Shown here: positions 15,837-23,057 of the stretch, one piece after another | Layout: every line of letters begins with the position of its first letter | Numbering within the stretch: position 1 is the stretch's first letter | Assembly (NCBI RefSeq): GCF_013267355.1 | Contig: NZ_CP053985.1 | Span: 3,410,001 to 3,474,000, forward strand | Direction: 5' to 3' | From: Achromobacter pestifer | GTDB lineage: Bacteria; Pseudomonadota; Gammaproteobacteria; Burkholderiales; Burkholderiaceae_B | DNA: 64,000 bases | The notes under the pieces: generated by a model | What the model was told of the DNA's origin: nothing | Seen by the model: only the letters and a program-made list of their open reading frames with translations | Databases searched by the model: none | Program-made: the position numbers and the translations under genes

Positions 15837-16984
15837 ACGCCCGCTTGCGGGGCCGCTGCGCGATTGCCGGCATAGGCAATACGCGGCGCTGGAATGCGCC
15901 CGGCCGTTCCCCCTTTGATCAGTTGCAGGAGGCGGCGATCCTGGCGCTGGAAGACTGCGGCCTGGGCGTGAAGGACGTGGATGGCCTGTACTGCGCCATG
16001 TCCACGTCCGGCCTGCCGGTGCTGAACGTGGCGGAGCGGCTGGGTATCCAGCCGCGCCAGGCGGATGGCACGATGGTGGGCGGCGCGTCCTTCCTGTTCC
16101 ACCTGCAATCGGCGATGGCCGCGTTGGAAACCGGGCTGTGCGATGTCGCCCTGATCTGCTATGGCTCGAATCAGCTGACCGCGGGCGGCAAGCTGGCTTC
16201 CATGCCGGATCCGCAGCCTTACGAGGCGCCCTTCGCGCCGCGTTATCCGATCTCCAGTTATGCGCTAGCCGCCGCGCGGCACATGCACCAGTACGGGACC
16301 ACGCGCGAGCAACTGGCGGACGTGGCCGTGGCGGCGCGCCTGTGGGCGCAGCGCAACCCCGATGCTTACGTGCGCGGCCCGTTGACCCGCGCGGATGTGC
16401 TGGCCTCGCGCATGGTCAGCGACCCGCTCAGCAAGGCGGATTGCTGCCTGGTGACCGATGGCGGCGCCGCCGTGGCGCTGGTGCGCGCGGAGCGCGCGCG
16501 CGACCTGCGCCGGCCGCCGGTCTATGTGCTGGGAACCGGCGTGGCGACCAGTCACAGGCAGATTTCCGCCATGCCGGATCTGGCCGCCACCTGCGCGGTC
16601 GAGTCGGGGCGGCGCGTCTATGCGATGGCCGGACTGTCGCCGCGCGACATCGGCCATCTCATGGTCTATGACGCATTCACCATCAACACGATCCTGTTCC
16701 TGGAGGATCTGGGCTTTTGCGCCAAGGGGGAGGGCGGCGCCTTCGTCGCCAGCGGCGCCATTGCGCCGGGCGGCTCGCTGGCGGTCAACACCAACGGCGG
16801 CGGGTTGTCCTGCAACCATCCCGGCATGTACGGCCTGTACACCTTGCTGGAATCGGTGCAGCAGTTGCGCGGCGAGGCGGGCGAGCGGCAGGTGCCGGAT
16901 GTGCAGGTGTCGCTGGCGCATGCCAACGGCGGCGTGCTGTCCAGTCAGGCCACGGCCATACTCGGCACCGCCGACGCATTGTGA
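15833..16984 (+). CDS. Thiolase-fold protein (SCP2/Ltp type), catalytic cysteines absent
   Basis: Thiolase-superfamily protein of 383 aa. At the position of the nucleophilic Cys (CxSG in thiolases) it has MVGGASFLFHL, and the C-terminal CxGG motif is replaced by HANGGVLSS. The middle NTNGGGLSCNHPG segment keeps a His. A normal thiolytic reaction is therefore unlikely. With a DUF35 partner just upstream, an Ltp2-like retro-aldol cleavage of a hydroxyacyl-CoA is a reasonable inference. It is coupled to DUF35 by ATGA and followed 7 bp later by a MaoC gene. Confidence 0.9.
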   Translation: MNARLRGRCAIAGIGNTRRWNAPGRSPFDQLQEAAILALEDCGLGVKDVDGLYCAMSTSGLPVLNVAERLGIQPRQADGTMVGGASFLFHLQSAMAALETGLCDVALICYGSNQLTAGGKLASMPDPQPYEAPFAPRYPISSYALAAARHMHQYGTTREQLADVAVAARLWAQRNPDAYVRGPLTRADVLASRMVSDPLSKADCCLVTDGGAAVALVRAERARDLRRPPVYVLGTGVATSHRQISAMPDLAATCAVESGRRVYAMAGLSPRDIGHLMVYDAFTINTILFLEDLGFCAKGEGGAFVASGAIAPGGSLAVNTNGGGLSCNHPGMYGLYTLLESVQQLRGEAGERQVPDVQVSLAHANGGVLSSQATAILGTADAL

Positions 16985-16991
16985 GGTTTTC

Positions 16992-17858
16992 ATGCCCATC
17001 GACCCTGCAGCATTGCTGGCCGCGCGCATCCCTGAGTGCAGCCAGGATTACAACTGGCGCGATTGCGCGCTGTACGCCCTGGCGCTAGGCGCCGGTATGA
17101 ATCCCGTCGGCGAGGAGGAGCTGGCCTACCTCGACGAAACCCGCCTGCGGGTCCAGCCGACCCAGGTCAATGTGCTGGCGGACCCAGGCTTCTGGCTGCG
17201 CGACCTGCCGCTGGGGCTGGACTGGCGGCGGGCGGTGCATGGCGAGCAGTCCATACGTCTGCACCGGCCTCTTGCCGCCCAGGGGCGGGTAACGAGCGTC
17301 ACCCGTATCGTCGATCTGGCGGACAAGGGGATGGGCAAGGGCGCCTTGCTGTACGTGGAGCGCGATCTGTTCGATGCTGGCGATGGGGCCCTGCTGGCGA
17401 CCCTGCAGCAGACGGTGTTCTGCCGCGCCGATGGCGGTTTCGGCGGCCTGGCATCGGTGCGACCGGCGCCGCGGGCGCTGCCGGATCGCGAGCCCGACGC
17501 CCGCGTCGACTGCCCCACTTCGCCGCAGGCCGCTCTCATCTACCGACTGTCGGCAGACCTGAATCCCCTGCATATCGATCCCGCGACCGCGCGGCAGGCG
17601 GGCTTCGACCGGCCGATCCTGCATGGCATGGCGAGTTTTGGCGTGGCAGGACTGGGCCTGGTGCGCCATTGCTGCCCTGGCGCGCCGCAACGGGTTTGTG
17701 CCATGAGTGGACGGTTCCGCGCGCCGGTCTATCCCGGCGAGCTGTTGCGAATCGATGTCTGGCTAGAGCGGCCGGGGCTGGCGCGTTTCCGTGTCGTGGC
17801 AGCGCGGCGCGATGAGGTCGCCATCGACAACGGCACGTTCGAATTCGGAGAGTCGTGA
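16992..17858 (+). CDS. MaoC-type double hotdog enoyl-CoA hydratase
   Basis: Hydratase of 288 aa made of two hotdog domains. The C-terminal half carries the hydratase-2 motif: YRLSADLNPLHIDPATARQA followed by PILHGMASFGVAG, with the Asp/Asn-His arrangement of R-specific hydratases. The start is ATG 16992, with GAGG 5 nt upstream; the frame is open further upstream over the thiolase gene but that part is not coding. It probably hydrates a 2-enoyl-CoA made by the dehydrogenases, producing the 3-hydroxyacyl-CoA that an aldolase or dehydrogenase would use. Confidence 0.92.
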   Translation: MPIDPAALLAARIPECSQDYNWRDCALYALALGAGMNPVGEEELAYLDETRLRVQPTQVNVLADPGFWLRDLPLGLDWRRAVHGEQSIRLHRPLAAQGRVTSVTRIVDLADKGMGKGALLYVERDLFDAGDGALLATLQQTVFCRADGGFGGLASVRPAPRALPDREPDARVDCPTSPQAALIYRLSADLNPLHIDPATARQAGFDRPILHGMASFGVAGLGLVRHCCPGAPQRVCAMSGRFRAPVYPGELLRIDVWLERPGLARFRVVAARRDEVAIDNGTFEFGES

Positions 17859-18937
17859 TGACAAAAAAGAAAGTGCTGGTGGTGGGCGCACTGGGTGTGG
17901 TGGGGCGGGCGGTGATGGAGCATCTGCATGGCCGGCCAGAAGTCCTGTGCGCGGGGCTGTCGCGGCGGGCGGCCGACTTTGCCGCGGACGCGGTCTGGAT
18001 CGCGGCCGATCTGCGCGACGAGCAAGCGACGCGGCATGCTTTGGCGGGCCACGGAGATGTGACCCACCTGGTCTATGCCGCCCTGAACGAGCAGCCAGAT
18101 CTGCTCAAGGGATGGCGGGATCCGGAGAACGTCACGATCAATACGCGGATGCTGGTCAATACGCTGGCCGCACTGGACCGCGCGCCGCTGGCACATGTGA
18201 CCCTGATGCAGGGCACCAAGGCTTACGGCGTGCATACCGGTCGGGCCATGCGCATACCCGCGCGCGAGCAGGATGCCGTGCGCGACCATGCCAATTTCTA
18301 CTTCGATCAACAGGACCTGCTGGAGCGTCAGGCGCGGCGGCAAGGCTTCGGATGGACGATATTCCGCCCGCAGATCGTGCTCGGCGTGGCTCTGGGCAGC
18401 GCCATGAACCCGGTGGCGACGCTGGGCGCCTATGCCACGTTATTGAGAGAGTCGGGCCAGGCGCTGGCCTATCCCGGGCATCCGGAGCTGCTGACGGAGT
18501 GCACCGACGCGCGCCTGATCGCCCGCGCGGTCGAATGGGCCTGGGAGGCGCCGCAGGCATGGGGCGAGGTGTTCAATATCGCCAACGGCGATGTGATGGC
18601 CTGGCGTCATCTGTTCGAGCGTCTCGCGGAATTCTTTGGCATGCCTGGCGGAGCCTTGGTGCAGACCCGCATGCGCCAGGCCATGCCGGCCGAGGCCCAG
18701 GTATGGCGCGACATGGCGCGGCGCGAAGGGTTGCGGGTGGGCGAACTGTCGGACCTGATCGGGCTGTCATGGCAATACGCGGACGCGACCTGGTCGGCCC
18801 AGCACCCCTTGCCATTCCCGCCGCTGGTGTCCACCATCAAGTTGCGTCAGGCGGGCTTTGGCGACTGCATCGACAGCGAGGTTTCGGTGCTGGAACATCT
18901 GCGCAAGATGCAGGCGCTCGGCTACTTGCCGCATTGA
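17858..18937 (+). CDS. PRISE-like SDR family reductase
   Basis: Extended SDR of 359 aa with the N-terminal Rossmann motif VVGALGVVGRAVMEHL. The segment ANFYFDQQDLLERQ (near residue 145) matches the NFYY-type catalytic motif of PRISE enzymes (progesterone 5-beta-reductase/iridoid synthase family), which reduce the double bond of enones. GWTIFRPQIVLG also fits that family. ATG 17858 shares a base with the previous stop (TGATG); a GTG one codon earlier is possible. It is the last gene of the operon. Its substrate is unknown; an enone made during ring or side-chain breakdown would fit. Confidence 0.85.
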   Translation: MTKKKVLVVGALGVVGRAVMEHLHGRPEVLCAGLSRRAADFAADAVWIAADLRDEQATRHALAGHGDVTHLVYAALNEQPDLLKGWRDPENVTINTRMLVNTLAALDRAPLAHVTLMQGTKAYGVHTGRAMRIPAREQDAVRDHANFYFDQQDLLERQARRQGFGWTIFRPQIVLGVALGSAMNPVATLGAYATLLRESGQALAYPGHPELLTECTDARLIARAVEWAWEAPQAWGEVFNIANGDVMAWRHLFERLAEFFGMPGGALVQTRMRQAMPAEAQVWRDMARREGLRVGELSDLIGLSWQYADATWSAQHPLPFPPLVSTIKLRQAGFGDCIDSEVSVLEHLRKMQALGYLPH

Positions 18938-18961
18938 GCAGGGCGCCCGCGATTCCGCCGC

Positions 18962-19933
18962 CTACTGCACGGGCGGGATCTTCAACTTCTCGATCAGTGC
19001 GCCCCAGCGCTGGCTTTCGCGCTGGGTGATGTCGCGCAGCTCCGCCGGACTGCTGCTGCGCGGCTGGTTGCCGATCTGCTGCATGGTGCGCACGAACTGC
19101 TCCGAAGCCGTGATCTTGCGCAGGGCCGCATTGAGCCGCTCGATCACGGGCGCCGGCGTGCCCGCCGGAGCGAACACCGCATACCAAGTTTCGCCCACCA
19201 CGTCCGGATACCCCAGTTCGGCGAACGTGGGTACGTCCGGCAGCAGCGGCTGGCGCTGCGCGCTCAACACGGCGAGCGCACGATACTGCCCGGCGCGCAC
19301 GTTGGGAACGGCGCTGGTGAGCGCTTCCACGTTGGAGTCGACCACGCCGCCTATCATGTCCACGGTGGCCGGGGCCGCGCCCTTGTAGTGCACTTGAGTC
19401 ACTTCCACGCCCATGCCGGTGGCGGCCAGTTCGCCAAGCAGATGCACCATGCTGCCCAGGCCGTTGGTGGCGTTGTTGACCTTGCCCGGATGGGCTTTGG
19501 CGTAAGCTGCATACTCGGCCACGGTCTGCGCGGCGAAGTCCTTCTTCACCACGAAGGCGAAGGGCACCGTGGCGACGGCCGAGACGGGCGCAAAATCGTC
19601 CAGCGTGTAGGAGATCTTGGTCATCAAGTGCGGCGTGACTGTAAAGGTGCTGCCCGAAGAGAGCAGCAAGGTGTATCCGTCCTTGGGGGCGCGCGCAACG
19701 AAGGTGGCTCCGATCGTGCTGGATGCGCCAGCCTTGTTGTTGACGACGAAGGTTCCTCCCAGTTCCTCGCCCAGCTGCATGGCAAGTTGACGGCCCACCA
19801 CGTCGCTGGTGCCGCCGGGCGGGAAGGGGATCACGAGGGTGACGGGTTTGTCGGGGTAGCTTGGGGCGGCCTGCGCCAGCGGGGCGAGGCTGGCCAGGGC
19901 AAGGACGGCCCAGGCCGGAATGCGATTCAGCAT
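18962..19933 (-). CDS. Bug/TctC-type periplasmic binding protein
   Basis: Tripartite tricarboxylate transporter receptor of 323 aa. It has a clear signal peptide (MLNRIPAWAVLALASLAPL ending in AQAAPS) and the family start YPDKPVTLVIPFPPGGTSDV. GAGD-like segments and FAELGYPDVVGETWYAVF follow. GGAG lies 6 nt before the ATG. It binds a carboxylate in the periplasm. No TctA/TctB membrane genes are present in the window. It lies 55 bp downstream of the cyclase gene, in one unit with it, and converges on the PRISE gene. Confidence 0.94.
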   Translation of the reverse strand: MLNRIPAWAVLALASLAPLAQAAPSYPDKPVTLVIPFPPGGTSDVVGRQLAMQLGEELGGTFVVNNKAGASSTIGATFVARAPKDGYTLLLSSGSTFTVTPHLMTKISYTLDDFAPVSAVATVPFAFVVKKDFAAQTVAEYAAYAKAHPGKVNNATNGLGSMVHLLGELAATGMGVEVTQVHYKGAAPATVDMIGGVVDSNVEALTSAVPNVRAGQYRALAVLSAQRQPLLPDVPTFAELGYPDVVGETWYAVFAPAGTPAPVIERLNAALRKITASEQFVRTMQQIGNQPRSSSPAELRDITQRESQRWGALIEKLKIPPVQ

Positions 19934-19988
19934 TGCGGTCTCCGGAAAAAGGGGGGTGAGAGCCGGGGCGTCGCGCCCGCGGCCGGCT

Positions 19989-21026
19989 TCAGACGGTGGC
20001 GACGGGCGTGACGGGCGAGCCCACCGCGCCGGGCAGGCGCAGGGGCGGCGCGGTCAGCAGGAATGTGCTGCGTCCATGCTCGCGCAGCCATTGCGCCAGT
20101 TCCGCGAAGTACCAGAGTTCGCCCAGATGCAATCCGAGTTTGAACAGGCAATGCGCGTGCAGGGGCAGGCCGGGATAATGTTCGCCTTTTCCGGGCGCGG
20201 CGGGATAGGCCTCCACCGCGAAGTTGTCGGCGCAGATCGCCACGATGCCAGAGTCGGTGATCCACTGCAGCAGGCGCTCGTCGCGACCGTCCAGCACGGC
20301 GCATGAGCGCGCCAGGACCTCTCCGTCCGGCTGCTTGTTCATTTCCATGATCAGGTCGGCAAAGCCGGTATATAGGCAGAGGAAATCGCCCGGCAGCACT
20401 TCGGTGCCGTCCAGGGCCGCCATCAGCTCGTCATAGCCGATCAGCGCGCGCTCGCGCCCGTAGCGACGTTCCAGGTCGACCAGCACGCCGCGTCCCTGGA
20501 TGCCGGCGGTGGCCATGCGTTCGATGCCGATGGCTTTGGCTCCCAACCCGGTTTTCGCGTCATCGGGTCCGATGACGTCCAGGCCCGCGCGATAGCCGTT
20601 GTAATAGACCTTTTCTGGAAGACCGTCGCCGTTCGCGTCGAACATCTGTCCGACGTGGCCGAGCCCGTCCCATTGGGTCGAGTACTGCAGGAACATGAGG
20701 ACGGCATCGTCCGACACGATATCGTTGAAGCAGGGGCAGACGTGTGACAGTCGGTAGTTGTAATTGTGACCTTCGCCGCGCTTGTCGTAAGAGAATTGCG
20801 GTTCCCGGCGGTGCTGGAACAAGGTGTTCCCGCCAGGATAGTCCAGCGGCAGGCTGAGGCAAAACGCCTGGCCTTCCTGCACCTCGCGGAACGCGCGCAA
20901 ACGCGTTTTCGGAGTGAGCAGATTCATGCGTCCGATCTGATCGTCAGGGCCGAAATCTCCCCAATTCGATCCCTCCGGACGCTGCTTCCAACGTGGGGTA
21001 TCCATATTCTTAGACATCCTTGCCAT
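19989..21026 (-). CDS. Cyclase family protein (kynurenine formamidase-like fold)
   Basis: Putative metal-dependent hydrolase of 345 aa. It carries the family start RWKQRPEGSNWGDFGPDDQI, the metal-site region STQWDGLGHVGQM near residue 115, and the ending PPLRLPGAVGSPVTPVATV. Members hydrolyse amides or lactones, so ring opening of a lactone or cyclic amide is possible. The start is uncertain: ATG 21026, 21017 or 21005, none with an ideal ribosome site. Operators O3 and O4 lie 66-203 bp upstream, so it is probably in the same TetR regulon as the 4-19 kb genes. Confidence 0.88.
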   Translation of the reverse strand: MARMSKNMDTPRWKQRPEGSNWGDFGPDDQIGRMNLLTPKTRLRAFREVQEGQAFCLSLPLDYPGGNTLFQHRREPQFSYDKRGEGHNYNYRLSHVCPCFNDIVSDDAVLMFLQYSTQWDGLGHVGQMFDANGDGLPEKVYYNGYRAGLDVIGPDDAKTGLGAKAIGIERMATAGIQGRGVLVDLERRYGRERALIGYDELMAALDGTEVLPGDFLCLYTGFADLIMEMNKQPDGEVLARSCAVLDGRDERLLQWITDSGIVAICADNFAVEAYPAAPGKGEHYPGLPLHAHCLFKLGLHLGELWYFAELAQWLREHGRSTFLLTAPPLRLPGAVGSPVTPVATV

Positions 21027-21091
21027 GGGTTGGTGAGCCTGCGTGCCGACCGTCAGCCGATTGTCTCCTTCGGTTCGGTGGCATTTTTTTC

Positions 21092-21113
21092 AAACATACC
21101 ATTCGGTATGTTT
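21092..21113. promoter_or_regulatory. Putative TetR operator O3
   Basis: Perfect inverted repeat AAACATACC-N4-GGTATGTTT with 9-bp arms and spacer ATTC. It is the best copy of the four. It lies 66 bp upstream of the cyclase start. Confidence 0.8.
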
Positions 21114-21193
21114 TAGTGTCAACCATGGCTTTGCCATTTAGAATAAAGGCAATTTACTGCGGAAAAATTCCATTTAATGTTGATTTTATGAAA

Positions 21194-21207
21194 ATACCTA
21201 TTGGTAT
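21194..21207. promoter_or_regulatory. Putative TetR operator O4
   Basis: Inverted repeat ATACC-TATT-GGTAT, with arms identical to the O3 core and a different spacer. It lies about 95 bp from O3, on the promoter-distal side of the cyclase gene. Confidence 0.6.
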
Positions 21208-21369
21208 CTTCATGGGCGGGGCAGCGATGCCGGCGGCTGATGGTGATTTCGGAGCAGGCAAGGATGAGCCCCCATCGGGCGCGGCGTCGCGCTCATGGGC
21301 GGGCGAGGCATGCGGGGAAAACAGCCGGGAATCGCGAGGGAGTGCGCGGCGCGATCGGGCGCTGGATGA

Positions 21370-21393
21370 GCGCGGCAGTAAACGCTGCCGCGC
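21370..21393. terminator. Hairpin downstream of hyuB
   Basis: Perfect 9-bp stem GCGCGGCAG/CTGCCGCGC with a 6-nt loop, 9 bp beyond the hyuB stop. No T tract follows on the minus strand, so the terminator role is only likely. Confidence 0.5.
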
Positions 21394-21401
21394 AGGTCGC
21401 G

Positions 21402-23042
21402 TCAGCCCGGGTAGTAGCCCTGCCGCATATCGTTCTCGCGGGCGCGCGCCGAGCGCCGCGCGGGATCGCCATAGCCGCCGCCGCCAGGCGTATAGACCTC
21501 GATCACGTCGCCGGCCTGCATGACGATCCCCTGATCCTTGGAGACATGCGCGGGCACATAGGCCGCGCCGTCGCGATAGACCGTGACGCGGGTGCGGCCG
21601 CCTTCCTTGCCGCCCGCCGCGCCGGGCGGGCCGAATTTTCCGTGGTCCATGACCATGGAGGCGCGCGCCGAACCCGCTCGCAGGCGGATGCGGTAATGGA
21701 TGCCCATGCCGCCGCGAAACTCGCCCAGTCCGCCGGATCCTTCGTGTATGGCGTAGCGTTCGAAGAGCACCGGGTACAGCTGCTCCTGGACCTCGACTGG
21801 CGCCGCCTTGGATATGCCGATGGTGGAGCAGCCGTTGGTCAGCCCATCGCCTGCGGGATGGCCGCCGTAGCCGCCGCCCGAGATGACGTACATGACGTAG
21901 GAGCGCCCGTGCATGGGATCATCCCCGCCGATCGCAAGGTTGGCGGTGGTGCCGGCAGGCGCGGCGAACAGACGTTCAGGGATCGCTTTCTGCAAGGCGT
22001 CAAACACGGCTTCGGCGATGCGCTGGCTGACTTCCGCGGCGCAGCCCGACACCGGCCGGGGATACTTCGCATAGAGGAAGGTGCCTTCGGGATCCTCGAT
22101 GCGCAGCGGTTCGAACAGGCCCGCATTGATGGGAAGTTCGGGGAAAACGTGCTTGATCGCCAGGTAGATGGACGAGCGCGTCGTGGCAATGACGCTGTTC
22201 ATGGGGCCGGCGCAGGGCGGGCTGGATTCGCTCAGATCGAAGTGCATGAGTTCGCCTTCCTTGCGGATGCGCACCGACACTTTCAGCGGTTGATCCTGGA
22301 CGCCATCGGAGTCCAGAAAGGCCTGTCCAATGTATTCGCCGTCAGGAATGGCGGCGATCACGGCGCGCGTCTGGACGGACGCCTGACGCTTGAGTTCTTC
22401 GACAGCCGCGTCGACGGTGTCCTGGCCGTACCGGTCCAGCAGCTGTGTCAGCCGGCGTTCGCCGATGGCCAGCGCGGCGGCCTGGGCCTTGATATCGCCG
22501 ATGCGCTGCTCGGAGATGCGGATATTGGACATGAGGATGGAAAGGATCTCCGGATCCAGCTCCCCCTTCTTGTAGAGCTTGACCGGCGGCAGGCGCAGTC
22601 CTTCCTGCTCGATCTCGGTGGCGTGGGCGGAGAATCCGCCGGGTACCATGCCGCCCATGTCGGGCCAGTGGCCGGTGTTGGCGAGCCAGGCGTAGAGCTT
22701 GCCGCGATAGAAGTAGGGTTTGACGAAACGCACGTCCATCAGGTGAGTCCCACCCAGGTAGGGATCGTTGACCATGAAGATGTCGCCGGGGGCGATATTC
22801 TTGGCCCGCGCGATCACGGCCTGGGTGGAAAACTGCATGGTGCCCACGAAGATGGGCAGGCCCAGCTCTCCTTGGGCGATCAGGTCGCCGCTGTCGCGGT
22901 GGTAGATGCCGTTGGATCGGTCCTGAGATTCCGAAATGATGGGCGAGAAGGCTGCGCGGCAATGCGCCAGGTCCATTTCATTGCATACCTGGTGCAGCCC
23001 GCTCTGGATGACGGTCAGCGTGACGGGGTCGAGGTGGGTCAT
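21402..23042 (-). CDS. hyuB: Hydantoinase B/oxoprolinase family protein (HyuB)
   Basis: HyuB-type subunit of 546 aa. The family core is visible: DPVTLTVIQSGLHQVCNEMD at the start, then NDPYLGGTHLMDVRFVKPYF, GHWPDMGGMVPGGF and the C-terminal YTPGGGGYGDP. With HyuA it forms ATP-dependent hydantoinase, oxoprolinase or acetone carboxylase-like enzymes. The gene lies 15 bp after hyuA. The substrate is not readable, but a cyclic amide such as a hydantoin or lactam would fit the family. It is the last gene of the operon running from 30908. Confidence 0.93.
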   Translation of the reverse strand: MTHLDPVTLTVIQSGLHQVCNEMDLAHCRAAFSPIISESQDRSNGIYHRDSGDLIAQGELGLPIFVGTMQFSTQAVIARAKNIAPGDIFMVNDPYLGGTHLMDVRFVKPYFYRGKLYAWLANTGHWPDMGGMVPGGFSAHATEIEQEGLRLPPVKLYKKGELDPEILSILMSNIRISEQRIGDIKAQAAALAIGERRLTQLLDRYGQDTVDAAVEELKRQASVQTRAVIAAIPDGEYIGQAFLDSDGVQDQPLKVSVRIRKEGELMHFDLSESSPPCAGPMNSVIATTRSSIYLAIKHVFPELPINAGLFEPLRIEDPEGTFLYAKYPRPVSGCAAEVSQRIAEAVFDALQKAIPERLFAAPAGTTANLAIGGDDPMHGRSYVMYVISGGGYGGHPAGDGLTNGCSTIGISKAAPVEVQEQLYPVLFERYAIHEGSGGLGEFRGGMGIHYRIRLRAGSARASMVMDHGKFGPPGAAGGKEGGRTRVTVYRDGAAYVPAHVSKDQGIVMQAGDVIEVYTPGGGGYGDPARRSARARENDMRQGYYPG

Positions 23043-23057
23043 GGGAAGGCATCCGCC

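Larger units (their letters stand above)
21027..21401. promoter_or_regulatory. Regulatory gap upstream of the cyclase gene
   Basis: A 375-bp gap between the hyuB stop and the cyclase start, both on the minus strand. The half nearest the cyclase (about 21080-21215) is AT-rich and contains two TetR-type palindromes. The half nearest hyuB is GC-rich with one hairpin. A plus-strand frame here (21020-21523) shows no protein family features and is not called. Confidence 0.75.

Noticed and set aside
20001..21523. Possible plus-strand gene at 21020-21523
   Set aside because: Arg/Ser-rich product with no family features, partly antisense to hyuB and lying over the AT-rich operator region.
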